Origin: Gongronella butleri
Taxonomy: Eukaryota; Mucoromycota; Mucoromycetes; Mucorales; Cunninghamellaceae
Assembly (NCBI GenBank): GCA_025201375.1
Contig: JAIWZP010000026.1
Coordinates: 310,001-374,000 of the forward strand
Direction: 5' to 3'
DNA length: 64,000 bases
The notes beneath the pieces are model-generated. The model searched no databases, was not told where the DNA came from, and saw only the letters and a list, made by a program, of their open reading frames with translations. Positions within the stretch are counted from its first letter, which is position 1; each line of letters opens with the position of its first letter. Positions 12,772-23,599 of the stretch are shown in pieces. Position numbers and translations under genes: made by a program.

Positions 12772-12777
12772 AATAAA
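12772..12777 (+). terminator. Polyadenylation signal for the peroxiredoxin gene
   Basis: AATAAA 57 bases after the stop codon. Confidence 0.5.
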
Positions 12778-13700
12778 AGACATTTTTGTTTTCAATTTGT
12801 TGCCTTTTCAGACGCGTCAATGAATATGCGGGTACTCAAAATCCATCATTTTAACAAAAATCTCGTGAAAATCGACCCAATGCATACAGAATAGGATGTT
12901 ATGATATCATAATGATATTCTTTTCATACTGCTGTACCTACCGTAGGTACGTACTGTAGATACTATGATATGACAGCGAATTACAGTCGCAATACAGAGG
13001 GTCCAAAGTATCTATACGTACACGTATACAGTACGGTACAATAATAATAAAAAAAATCTATGTGGCGCAGAGGCGCACCATCGAGTGCTTGCAGCTTCAT
13101 GAAATTTTGGCATATGAGTATTTTGGTCTCTCTCTTTTCAAAACAATAGTAAAAACCGGGGGTTGATCTGACCGTTGGCAAGAAAATTGACAATACTCCA
13201 TAAATTCACTATTTTGTCCCCAGCGCGTCAAGCTGTTATTCGACCAGGCTTAAGTCTTACAAGTGGAAAGACACGCACAAGGGAGTCATTTTATCCCTGC
13301 CCGGCAACGTCGATGCGCAACATTTGTACGCTTGCAATGCCCAATCAAACATTTCAGCTTCGTTTTTCTCGGCAATGGACAAGACAAAGAATGGCGTGCT
13401 CTGTGACAATAAATGCAGAATTAGATTCTCTATCGGATGAACCCAGTTTCACCAGCATACGACTAAAAGTGATGCAGAAATTTCATTTTCTAAAATTTGG
13501 CTTTGGTTGCCCATTCCTCGAAAACAGCTTGATCGACCCCCGAGTTTTATTGCAGATTTGCTTAGAACAAGGTCCGGAGGCCTTGGCCTGGCCAGGCAAG
13601 ATGTGGGGTCACTTCTTGACGTTGAAAGGTGCTGGGCCACGATACCCATATTTTTTGATTTCCTCTTGTCATGAGCAATTATCATAAAACCCGCATGTCG
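12778..13700. other. AT-rich spacer with palindromic GTAC and TATCATA motifs
   Basis: No gene was found. The left part has TATGATATCATA (about 12900) and GTACCTACCGTAGGTACGTA (about 12934), with further GTACAGTAC-like words to 13050. The stretch 13355-13500 is a diverged copy of sequence at about 52475-52620. Confidence 0.5.
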
Positions 13701-15505
13701 ACCGGATCTGAAACCGCAACACTCGCCCAACAGCCATTTTTGGAATGGAATGACGAATGACCCCCAAGGTTTGCATAAAAAGTGAATCGAGACAATCAAG
13801 CTCTCATTTCTCGTGATGCCCATCTGCCTTTTTTTTTTTTTTTTTTTTTTGCTGAAATGAAACACAATACTCGCCCAACAGCCAACAGCCATTTTTGGGA
13901 TGCATGATGCGCACACCGACGAGGTATTGAGGGTTCCTGGACTAAAAAAAAAAAGGACGAGCGACCCACAACACTCTGACAACGGCAGCCATCTTGGAAT
14001 CCATGACCAATTTTGCCAAAAAAAACATGATTCCAAGTCTCTCTCCTCGCGCCTTTTTTAGCTACTATATGCCGTTTTGTGTGTAATAGCAGCTTCTTTA
14101 TTAAATTGAGTGAAGACAAAAGAGAGAGAGCCCTTACCTTGGCTCTAAATCATCTTTGGGGGCTTTGAAGCGCTCATGTCGTTGCTGCTGGTGCAAATCG
14201 CTGCTGGCCCCATTGATTCATCGAGCAATAGCCATCAAAAAGACAAAGTACAGCGAATATCGATTGTTTTCATCGATTTCCGGTGCTTTCACAGTCTGTT
14301 GCGTGGTGTCGAGCGCCCATATGCTCGCATGGCCTTGAGAAAAAAAAATAACAGGACAAAGGATGTCAGGCAACAACATGATGCGTACCCGAGGCTGCGA
14401 AAAAAAAAAAAAAAAAAAAAGTGATTATCAGTTGTTTTCGTCCATTTCCGGTGCTTTTGCAGTGTGTTGCGCGGTGTCATGCTTGCATGTGCTCGCATGG
14501 CCATTAGAGAAATAAAAAAAGAGGACAAAGCCAGGCAACAGGACGCGCCAAGACACCAAAAAAAAAAAATAGTGAACACCAGCGGCTTTTGTTCTTTTCC
14601 AGTGCTTTTTCAGTCTGTTGAGTGGTGTTGTGCTTGCATGTGCTCGCATGCGCGCATGGCTATGAAAGGAAAAAAAAGAGAGAGAAAGAAGAGTAGCGTA
14701 GGAAAAGAACGCGGCTCCAGGGCGGCCTTTAAGCGGGGTGACGAATTCATGCTTTATTGCGCAAAGTCCTTGGGTTGGTACGACGACGTCGACATTTCCC
14801 CTTGGTATTGTGCTGTGTCCTACCATTCACACCGAACAATTGGGAGTTGCTGGACTAAAAAAAAGAGCAGCGACCTCCGAGGTTTGCACAAAAAGTGAAT
14901 CGAGACACTCATGCTCTCATTTCTCGTGATGTCCATCCAATTGCTGCAATGAAACCACAACACTCACACAACAGCCATTTCTGGGATGCATGAATGATGC
15001 GCCGCACACGGACCTATCGAGGCCTTTTTTCTGCAATGGAACCACAACCCACGCTCAACGCCATTTTTGAGATGCATGATGCGCACACTGACCCATCGAG
15101 GGTTTTCTGGATAAAAAAAAAAAAAAAAATAGGAGCGACTCCGCGCCGAGGTTTCCACAAAAAGTGAATCGAGCCACTCATGCTCTCGTTTCTCGTGATC
15201 TCCACCTGCAATGGAGCCACCACACTCGCCCAAGCAACAGGCATTTTTGAGATGCATGATGCGCAGCATACGGATCTATCGAGGGTTTGTGGACTAAAAA
15301 AAAGCAGGAGCGAGCCCTGAGGATTGCGGAAAAAGTGAATTGAGACACTCAAGCTCTCATTTCTCGTTCCCGTGATGTCCATCTGCAATGGAAGCACAAC
15401 ATTCGCCCAACAGCCAACTTTGGAGCGCATTATACTCACACCGAGCTGTCATCATATCGAGACTTTTTTTTCTCCAATGGAACCACACACTTTGCCCGAA
15501 AGAAA
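13700..15505. repeat. Diverged tandem repeat family B, unit about 170-190 bases
   Basis: One anchor, GTGAATCGAGACACTCATGC followed by TCTCATTTCTCGTGATG, recurs at about 13782, 14895, 15164 and 15335. A second anchor, CAACAGCCATTTTTGGGATG followed by CATGATGCGCACAC, recurs at about 13728, 13876, 14970, 15048, 15230 and 15400. Between them lie TATCGAGGGTTT-GGACT and an A run. Units are 75-90% alike by eye and best ordered in 14830-15500. Minus-strand frames show a recurring ITRNES...SIHF...CASCISKM pattern, but there are no start, splice or stop signals of a gene. Family A interrupts the array. Confidence 0.8.
14260..14720. repeat. Tandem repeat family A, three copies of about 150 bases
   Basis: Copies start near 14266, 14432 and 14582. 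Each carries TTTCCGGTGCTTTTGCAGT, then TGTTGCGTGGTGTC, then TGCTCGCATGGCC. A purine-rich stretch ending in an A run follows, with GACAAAG and CAGGCAACA in the first two copies. They are about 80% alike by eye. The family sits inside the gap between family B blocks. Confidence 0.75.
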
Positions 15506-16691
15506 AAAAGCTGCCCGGCATCCATTACCTAGTTTGATCAACCTCAATTTTTTTCGCGGACCGATGCGCAACAGCTTCCATGCATTCATTTTTTTCACCA
15601 GCCAAACGCTTCATTTTTTTCCATGAAATCCGGGATTGCTCGTGAACTAAGAACATTTTTATTTTTTAAAACGCTCTACGGGCTACCGGCGTAAAAACAC
15701 ACCTTCAGTGAAAATATTAGCCAAATCCCTTAAGTTTTACATTTTCATTTCTCGTACTTTCTGGCCGATTCTACTATTTAGAGAAGAAGGGGTCAATGCA
15801 CCTACTGGTATGACTCTCAGATGTCCAATGTGTAGGTTGCCAAACGGATTTGAGAGACCTGAGCCTCTCAGAGCGGGGGACCCTCCAGATATATTTTGAC
15901 CTGACCCACCTTTTTTTTTTCTAAATTTGAAAAAAAAAGATTTCGTCACCAAGGACTCATCGCAGCTCCACGAACCTTTTACATGTAGTGGATGTTGCTC
16001 CTCTCTTCTCAGAAAAAAATAAAAATTCAAAGATCAATCACATGGTTTGTCGGGAAGCACGGCATTGCTGAAAATTTGGCTGTAGCGCGTTTTTGTAACA
16101 TTCATTTCGCGGTAAAATCATGATTCGATCATCGCCAAACTTTGCCACTTGGCCATTTTCAGCGTCTCTCTTTGAAAGAAAAATTAAAAAACCAGATGTT
16201 GATCGGGCCGTTTTCGTGACATGCGCCGTTTTCTAGAATTGGCACAAATCCACGGATGACAAACACAAATCATGAATCGATTGCCTCCCTACCTTTGCCC
16301 TTTGACTATTTCGCCGCGCCTTATTCAACAACACAACATGAAACCCAAGATTGACTGGATCTTTTTGCAGATGAATTCGAAATCTCGACATTTTTACAAA
16401 TGCAGAATTAAATGCCACAAATCATCATAATGGTTGGGTGGCCCAAAATCTACACATAATGTTTTGCTGTACCGATGCGACTCATTTTGAAAAACCGTTC
16501 AAAGATGATGCTGTTGTTGTGACAGTTGAGCAATTTTAAAAAGCATTGCTTACTGTATTTGCTTTCGATAAAATATTGTACTGTATTATCATAAAGTCAA
16601 ATTGGGTCACTTTTTTATTGTATCATAAGTGTTGTGAATAATAAGAGAAAAAAAAGGGAAGAAGAAGAAAGTAATAAAGTAGAAAGAAATT
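15506..16691. other. Gene-free AT-rich spacer
   Basis: No gene, RNA or mobile-element protein was seen. The right end is very AT-rich, with TACTGTA and TATCATA words around 16550-16630. A short stretch near 16380-16415 resembles part of the diverged repeat at 13.4 kb and 52.5 kb. Confidence 0.5.
16614..16619 (-). terminator. Polyadenylation signal for the metacaspase gene
   Basis: TTTATT on the plus strand (AATAAA on the minus) lies about 75 bases past the metacaspase stop. Confidence 0.45.
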
Positions 16692-18240
16692 TTACAAGAT
16701 AAAGTCGTCATTCAAGTCGATTTCGTGGGACGTCGAGAGCTGTGGCAGCTGATCGTACTTGCCTTCCAGCTTTTCGCGAATGCTGTTTAGCAAATCCTTG
16801 TACGAGCGATCCGGGTTCTCCTCCAATGAGGCTAATGAAGAAAAGAAAAGTAAGCAAAAGCATTCATTTGGTTACAAAAGCAGCTCCAAACTTACAGATC
16901 CAAGACCAGCTCAATGCGCCCTGGCGCTGACCCTCGATGTTGGCATCCGTGCTATATTGGCTGTCCTTCGCGCCCGAGAACATGACGACGGTGCCGGCGC
17001 CGCCCTTTGTTTTGCGGTTCTTCTCCTCAATGTCCTGTTTTTTCAAAGCCGTGGACGCGGAGTCCACGATGGTCTTGAGCCCACCGCGCGCAGTGCCGCG
17101 CTCGCCAATCATGCTGCGACCGGCGTCCAGAAAACCAAGGCTCATGGAGCGGACCACGCTCGTCTTCTTCACCTTGCCCTTGGTGCTGTAGGTGTATGGC
17201 AGATCCATCACCGAGCCAGAGTGGCAGCTGTCAAAGACGCACGTCATGTGCGTGCCTGCCTTGAGAGGCAACACCATGTTTGCATTGATCCACTATCACA
17301 CCAACAAAAATGGTCAGCACGTCGAAAAGGGTAAACAAACGAGCAGCAGCTTACATCGTCGGACAAATTGGCAATGAAATACGACTTGTCATCCTCCTCC
17401 TCATTTTGGCCGATCAAGCAAATGGTCTCGTCAAAGCCATCAACCTCGTCACCATCCTCGTCAGGAATGGTGCCACCATGGCCGCTGTAGTGGAAGAAAA
17501 AACTGGATTGCGAAGAAAATCATTAGATGATCAGTGTCGTTTTTTTTTTTTTTTTTTTTGGCAAGAGACTTACCGATCACCAGGCTGGTTGCCCTCAACG
17601 AGCTTTGCCATCGCCTCCATGACCTCGGGGTACAAAGGCTTGCGCTCCTCGTCCGTGATCACGGTAATTTCTTCCTGTATCGCCCAAAAAACAATGACAA
17701 TTGTCAGCACATAAGGTCAATTCACACTGGTGGCAACGTCGACAAACCTCCTTGTAGTCACAGCAATCCATCAAAAAGTTCTTCATGTTGTGAACGTCTT
17801 GGAAACAACCTGGAGCATATAAAAAGCATGAAATGAGTACGTTTTTAGGTGTTCAATGCCATTTCTTTTACCATGAAGCTCGTTGCCCTCCATGCCAGTG
17901 TAGCAGAGACCAACGAGCAAGGCGCGACTGCGGCCCTCTTTTGCACAAAAAATCAAGAACAGAATCAATCTTTTTGCGCATTCCTATGGAAACATTGCAT
18001 TTTACCAGATTCTTCCTCATCCTCGGCTTCTTCGTCGTCTTCTACATCGGCTTCTTCTTCTTCTTCGCCCTCCTCAATCTCTTCTTCATCGACTTGCTCG
18101 TCGACGTCCTCTTCATGGTGCTCCTCTTCAGCTTGCTTCTTGCCGTTCTGGTCAATTGCACAAAAAATCGCATTCATCAGTCTCTGTGTTTCTTTTTACG
18201 CGTCGCAATTGCTCACCTGTTTCTTGCCGAGGCCCAACAT
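16692..18240 (-). CDS. MCA1: Type I metacaspase (Ca2+-dependent Lys/Arg cysteine protease)
   Basis: Caspase-fold protease linked in fungi to stress, protein quality control and cell death. Eight exons join in frame (18240-18217, 18147-18006, 17937-17872, 17809-17748, 17674-17574, 17502-17355, 17292-16896, 16831-16692), giving 359 residues. After MLGLGKKQNGKKQ comes about 45 residues of nearly continuous Glu/Asp, then the p20 start RSRALLVGLCYTGMEGNELHG. The catalytic His is in FFFHYSGHGG and the catalytic Cys in CVFDSCHSGSVMDLPY. DGDEVDGFDE is the conserved acidic loop. The p10-like end includes GGAGTVVMFSGAKDSQYSTD. The fungal family usually has a Pro/Gln/Asn-rich prodomain, so the acidic N terminus is unusual. 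The family call is certain; the symbol is by homology. Confidence 0.95.
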
Positions 18241-19337
18241 GATTAATATTCACAAAGTAAAAGGTGATTAAGAAAGAAAAAAAAACAGGCTGCGTTGTGG
18301 CCGTGTCATCCTTTTGATTTTATATGTGGAGAACGAGGTTGTACAAGCTGTAATGAGTGCCGCGCGCCTCATTTTTGGTATTGCATTCTTCTAAAGAGGT
18401 GTGGATCTCGCAGCCCAGGTTACACGATGCTTCTAAGCAGCACTTTTTTGGATGTTCCGTCTAAGCAGGACTTTCTTCGGAGCCGTGCTTCCGAGCATCG
18501 AATGTCGCACATGAAGCGCCTCGATCCTCTTGACTCGCGCTCTTCTCTCTTTTTGCAAGCAAGCACAATAAAAACCAGAAAAAAAAAAGATTTACAAGCC
18601 CACGGCAGCACAAAAGGCCCCTGAACCAAGCTTTTGGTACAGATACCGCATCCAACAGTGTTTCAATGCCACCATGTTCACGCAACATGTATTATGAGTC
18701 ATTCTTTTGTCCTTTTGACTGAAGCTTTGCCAATGCTTGTTTTCGTTTTATCACACACAAACACAGCAGAAAGCTGGACGTTGTGAATGTCGCGGTGCAA
18801 TTGGATCCGCTGGAACCTGATTGTCCCTCTCGGCCGACGACCAACAAAAAAAAAAAAAGAGCAATAATTTGCTTGGTGACACAGCGTTTCCGCTGATTTT
18901 TTAAGCTTTTTTTTTTCACGAATCCACAGGCTGCGCCGATCACGACTGTCCCACGACAAAGCATAGCTGACGTTCTGTTAGCGGGACAAGATCACGCACA
19001 CGATGCTCGCCTATCTTGACACGCAAGGTGCGACGATGCGTAAGAAGAAATAAAAAAAACAAGAAAACGTGACTGATGTGGCCAAGGAAGGTGTCATTAC
19101 ACGCGCCACAGACCCTCGCACATGTGCATTAGCAGGTGCACAGTATGGCTGCGCCAGTCGAAACACAAAGACGAGCATCAATGGCACTCCAGCCCACGTA
19201 AAGTGGCACATGCTATGGATTGCTCCCAGTCCAGCCAAATGCACCGTTAAAAAATGGTCATTTCTTTACTTGCATGATATACAGCGGGGTTCCTCGTTTT
19301 TTTCTTTTTATTTTAATCCATCTTTTTCTCTGCCTGA
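18241..19337. other. Spacer holding the metacaspase promoter
   Basis: No gene was recognised. Frames here are short and interrupted, and A/T runs occur at about 18845 and 18905. A TTTATT at 19307-19312 could be the polyadenylation signal of the anoctamin gene that ends at 19338. Confidence 0.5.
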
Positions 19338-21968
19338 TCACTCGACCTTAAAGTCGTTTTTGATCCATTGAGAAGCCTGCTCATTGGTATCGTCGACGCT
19401 CGTGGATGCAGCGCGCGCCCACGCTTGGTGCAGCGGGTCGGTGGGGAGCGATGCGTCAAGACGCCTGACAAGCGCAGCGTTGCCGCCACCGGCGCGGTCA
19501 ATCCACTTTTGCTTGAGGTGGTACATGCTCTTTTTGATTGCAAGCTCGGATCGCTCGGGAATGGCGGCGAACACGGCTTGGACGACGAAGCGGATCACCA
19601 CATACACGTGTTCCGATAGCAAGATCGCCAACAGCGTGTACAAGGGCGTGTACACCGAGTGGATATCCGTGGAAGGATGGAACAAATACAAAACGGACGC
19701 CATGGTGATCGACGACAGCCACACAAGCGTCTCCATGTTGTCCAGCCAGGGACCAATGCTCTCGGCGCGCGCAGGAATGGGGCGACTGGATGCAAAAATC
19801 ATCCGTCATCATAAAAAACATGAAGTGGTCAGACTTCCAAACTCGCGCTTTTTTTCTATAATTCTCTTTGTAGATGTCATACCGTGTGTATTTGCAGATC
19901 TTGACTGCATCGGAGCGCAATTCGACCCAGTTGTTGAGCAGACAGCACAGTGCGGTCCAGGGCCAGACAAGGGAAAACATGCTGACATAGCCGAATTGGA
20001 TGATCATCTCGACATAGTCGGTGTAAATGTTGTATTCATCCTTCGCAGCCTCGGCGTAAATTTTTTTGAGAAAGGGGTCTGCAGCTTCGCGGTCCTTTTC
20101 CTTGCTGATCACTTTCTTTGTCTTTGGCAACACGCGCGCGAGCACAAATGGCACGACCATCTCGGTCAAAAAGCCAACGACCTGCCCCGTCACCACAAAG
20201 TACACGAGCTGGTCGCGCAGCCGCTGGAAATCCACTTTTTGGTGCTGGTGGCTGATGTTCATCGTCGACAATAAGGGAAGCACATGCTCGCCAAAGGGGA
20301 TGTACACCCAAGCAATGAAAAACTATCATGGAATGATTGAGCAAAATGGATCAACAAGAGCACAATAGCCACTTACCAAGGACAGGTACGACACCAAAAA
20401 GTTGGCAATAAAGATCTTTTTCGTGTATGCCGAGTCCCAGGACGATTCTGTCTTGTGCATCTCCCAATTGGTGAGGACTCGCACCCAATCGCTATACAGT
20501 GTGCTCATGGTCGGGATCAGTAGAGAGTAGCCCAGTGTCGGCGCGTAATGCTAGGTTCCCCAAAAAAGAAAATGAGACGCGCCCTCTTTTTTTTTTTTGC
20601 ATTTGCTTTACGAGAATAGCTTTGAAGGGTCCAATGTAGTATTCATGCAAAAAGAGCTGCAAGACAAAGACAAAAGTGACGATGAAGAGCAGCAGCAGTG
20701 CACCAATGGCGACGCCGGGCAGAGACAGGCCGCGACGCGTGATGATTTTCCAAGCGGGGACAAATGGCATTTCCTCACCAGTGACTTGGTCGCGCACCGT
20801 GCGGTCGCCCTTGAACGCGGCGCGGCGGCGCTCCGTCTTGGAGCAATGACGCACTTGCCATTGGACGGCAAGATCCACCTGCCTGCGCTTCCACGACTCT
20901 GTAAACGCCACGCCCCACGCCAAAATCCCGATCGCATACCATGTCACCAGCGACCCCTTGCTTGTGAGATGCATAAGCACACCAAGCACACATGGCACCG
21001 CCAGCCACACCAGGTAAGATTGCAAAAACGCGAAATAAAACGCAATCTATGAGAAAAAAAAATAAAAAAGAGAGAAAAATCCGGTCAGCCATGCGAGAAA
21101 TCCGTTTTCTATTATTCACGCATTGTCCACCTTTTCGCCAAACGTGTCCCGCAATTGATTCAGGTCATCGTCGGTGATCATCCACTTTTTAGACCAAGAT
21201 GAGATCCATTTCTATATAAAAATGAGCCAAAATGGGCACGTCAGAAGCAAGTCCATGATCGTCAATGATCCGCATACGTACATCATTTTTCTCGTCATTA
21301 TGCAGAGGAAATATGCTGTCGACACACGGATCCACCTTTGGGGACACATCGGCGCCACCTTGGTTGAAAGGCAGTGTCAAAATGTCGTACACGAGCCGCA
21401 AACGCTCAGCCTCGGTCAATTGCAACAGTGGCGTTGCCTCGGTCAGATCGTCGGCATCCACCTTGACACCAAGCAAGAAATCCTGCACTCTGCACGTCCC
21501 AAAATCAGGAAAATCAATAAAATGAGCAAACAAGCGCGTTTAACTATCGAATTGTGCCATGCCTTTCGTTTTGATATTGCTTGGCGAGCCGCGCATACGG
21601 GCACCCGACAAGGACGAGCAGCGTGCCCTTGGTCTGGCCCTGCTTGACATCGAAATACAGGCCAGCGCGCGTCAGTTTGCCCGTCAGCTGCTTCAGGGCT
21701 TGAATAGCCGTGTCCTGCAGCTTGACAGCGTCGTCTTTGCCCTTGCCCACCGCGTAGCTAAACACAATCACATAGTCAACCTAAAAAAAACTGGGTCAGA
21801 AAAATGCGAAAAACCACAGTTTACACGCGCGTGTGCGCGTAATAATGCTCGTACACCTTGGTTCACCGGCGGCGGGAATGAGATGGGCGTCAAGTTGCCG
21901 GCATCGCAGGTCTCAGGCGTCTGCGACGACATGCCTGGAAAAAGGTGCGCAAACGAATCGGATCCCAT
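19338..21968 (-). CDS. Anoctamin/TMEM16-family membrane protein (Ist2-like)
   Basis: TMEM16 proteins are Ca2+-activated lipid scramblases or channels; fungal Ist2 tethers ER to plasma membrane. Several exons continue in frame. The N-terminal cytosolic part begins MGSDSFAHLFPGMSSQ, then VDYVIVFSYAVGKGKDDAV. Membrane segments include QSYLVWLAVPCVLGVLMHL, TRRGLSLPGVAIGALLLLFIV and DQLVYFVVTGQVVGFLTEMV. The hallmark block TDYVEMIIQFGYVSMF ... LLNNWVELRSDAVKI ... RRPIPARAESIGPW is complete. By comparison with known structures, the Asp and Glu of TDYVEM and the Glu and Asp of NNWVELRSD correspond to Ca2+ ligands, so calcium control is plausible. The tail is short (ends DFKVE) and lacks the long basic sorter of yeast Ist2. 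Start 21968 is the first in-frame ATG giving the conserved exon 2. Confidence 0.93.
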
Positions 21969-22771
21969 GGCCGACAGTGGAAAAAAAAATAGTGCAAAAC
22001 ACGGAAAAGAGAACAAAAATTGGAAAAAAAAAAAAGGCGGGCGGCACGTGCTGAACGAGACATTTACCTGTTTCAGATCAAGCTCCGCTTGCGCGCATTT
22101 AGTACGCTTCAAAAACCCCCACACCAGGGCGACCATGAACATGGGTTATCTTTTTTTAGGCCAGTTGGTCAATTTGGACTGTGAATTCCTCATCGTCCTA
22201 AACCCCGTTGTGCGGGACAATCCAGCCGATCGATCGCTCGATCATAAATTGGAATGGGAAAAGGCCTCGGAAAGCCGTGGATGTGCTTGATCAAGTGATC
22301 AGCATGAATGGGGAGAGCTGCAGAAAGCCATTGGGGCCACCTCGCCAATGACGATCGGCGCCTCCGATGCAATGCATCGTGAGCAAGCATCGCTTGGCGT
22401 TCGCATAAAAGATCAATTGCGAATTTTTAAACGTGTCGACAATAGAAAATGTCACCAAAAATCTTGTTAAAATGGAGCTTTTGTTGCGACGCGTCGCCAT
22501 TTCCATGTCCGCGCGGCCATTGGCATCTGACACTCCGGTGCAAAAAGAATTGTGGGCAAAAAAATAAACAAGTTTTCTTGTCTATGCTGCCAAATTTCCA
22601 TGGCTTGTGTGACCTTCCATGACGCTCTTTCTCGTTTTTTAGTTTCAAAAAGTCACTTTGCATTTTGTTTCTTTTGTTTCTTTTTCACTTTTTTTTTTCA
22701 CACACGCCATTCTTTCAGCTCCAGAACCACGGACAGCCGATTTTTGTATTATTTTTTGTTAATTTTGCATA
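21969..22771. other. Divergent promoter region
   Basis: Lies between the minus-strand anoctamin and the plus-strand small membrane protein. A minus-strand frame extends upstream of the anoctamin ATG but passes through a Phe-run from an A/T tract and is doubtful. The T-rich stretch 22630-22770 precedes the small gene. Nothing else was seen. Confidence 0.5.
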
Positions 22772-23095
22772 ATGACGATGACTCCCATGGTGCACGCCAA
22801 CCAGCCATTGCTCCACCACAAGGACCCGCCATCGTACTACTCGTTGTACATGGGCGAGTCGCTGCCACCGGGAATGATGCCGGCGCCTGTCACCACGAGG
22901 TCGACGCGCGCGTCCAAGCTGCGTCGCCACCTAAGGCGCCAGTGCGCATTTTTGCAGCGGATCTTGGCCGCCACCTTTGTAGCTGCGACCATCTCTACAA
23001 CGGTGATGTTGCTCTTATGGCAGCTCCAGAACATCACGGATCCCGCGCAGCACGATCCATGGCTTGATCCGACATTGGACATTCACACCGATTGA
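22772..23095 (+). CDS. Small single-pass membrane protein, unknown
   Basis: An intronless 107-residue frame. It begins MTMTPMVHANQPLLHHKDPP, then SYYSLYMGESLPPGM. A basic stretch (STRASKLRRHLRRQ) precedes one hydrophobic segment (ILAATFVAATISTTVMLLLW), and a short acidic tail ends LDIHTD. The Arg-rich side before the segment predicts a cytosolic N terminus and a type II-like or tail-anchored topology with about 20 residues on the far side. It starts after a T-rich tract like other genes here, and a possible AATAAA follows near 23175. I recognise no family. Codon use looks ordinary, so a real gene is likely but not certain. Confidence 0.55.
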   Translation: MTMTPMVHANQPLLHHKDPPSYYSLYMGESLPPGMMPAPVTTRSTRASKLRRHLRRQCAFLQRILAATFVAATISTTVMLLLWQLQNITDPAQHDPWLDPTLDIHTD

Positions 23096-23599
23096 TCTTT
23101 TATTTTTTAAAAAAAGAGCGAGGTGCCATCATCCCCCTCTTTTTGCCGTTTTTGCTCATGATACCCCCCAAACATAATAAACTTTCATTTATCCTTGTTT
23201 CCCTAGGGCGCAAACAAACAAGCGCAGTTGTTGTCACCCGTTCTTGCTCATATTTTCGAGGTAAACAGACGGGCAAAAGGAAAAAGGGCAATTGGTGGCA
23301 ACCACCGCTTGTGTCACCCCAATTCAACCACCGCTATGAAAGTCGCGCTTACATTTTGCAAATTGACAATTGCAATTCCCGCTCCCCCTTTTTTTATCCT
23401 TTCTTTTTTCTGTTTCTTTTTTGTTTCTTGCGGCTCATCGGCCCACTGTCTCCCCCCCTCCCATTCCTTCTTTTCATCGTCCTTGTACAGTGTCCTTTTA
23501 CACAATACATACGCTTTCTTCACGTTCCTTTTCTCTACGCCCCTTGTTTTTCGAGCTTTTATTGTATTTCCATCGCTTTCTCTTGAAACCTTTAACACC
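23096..23599. promoter_or_regulatory. C/T-rich promoter region of SYP1
   Basis: From about 23380 to 23595 the plus strand is overwhelmingly C and T and ends right before the SYP1 ATG. The left part contains an AATAAA-like word that probably ends the small gene's transcript. Confidence 0.5.

Noticed and set aside
13449..14119. Minus-strand frames through the tandem repeats as a repeat-protein gene
   Set aside because: No coherent start, splice sites or stop. A runs interrupt every copy, and the protein pattern follows from DNA similarity alone.
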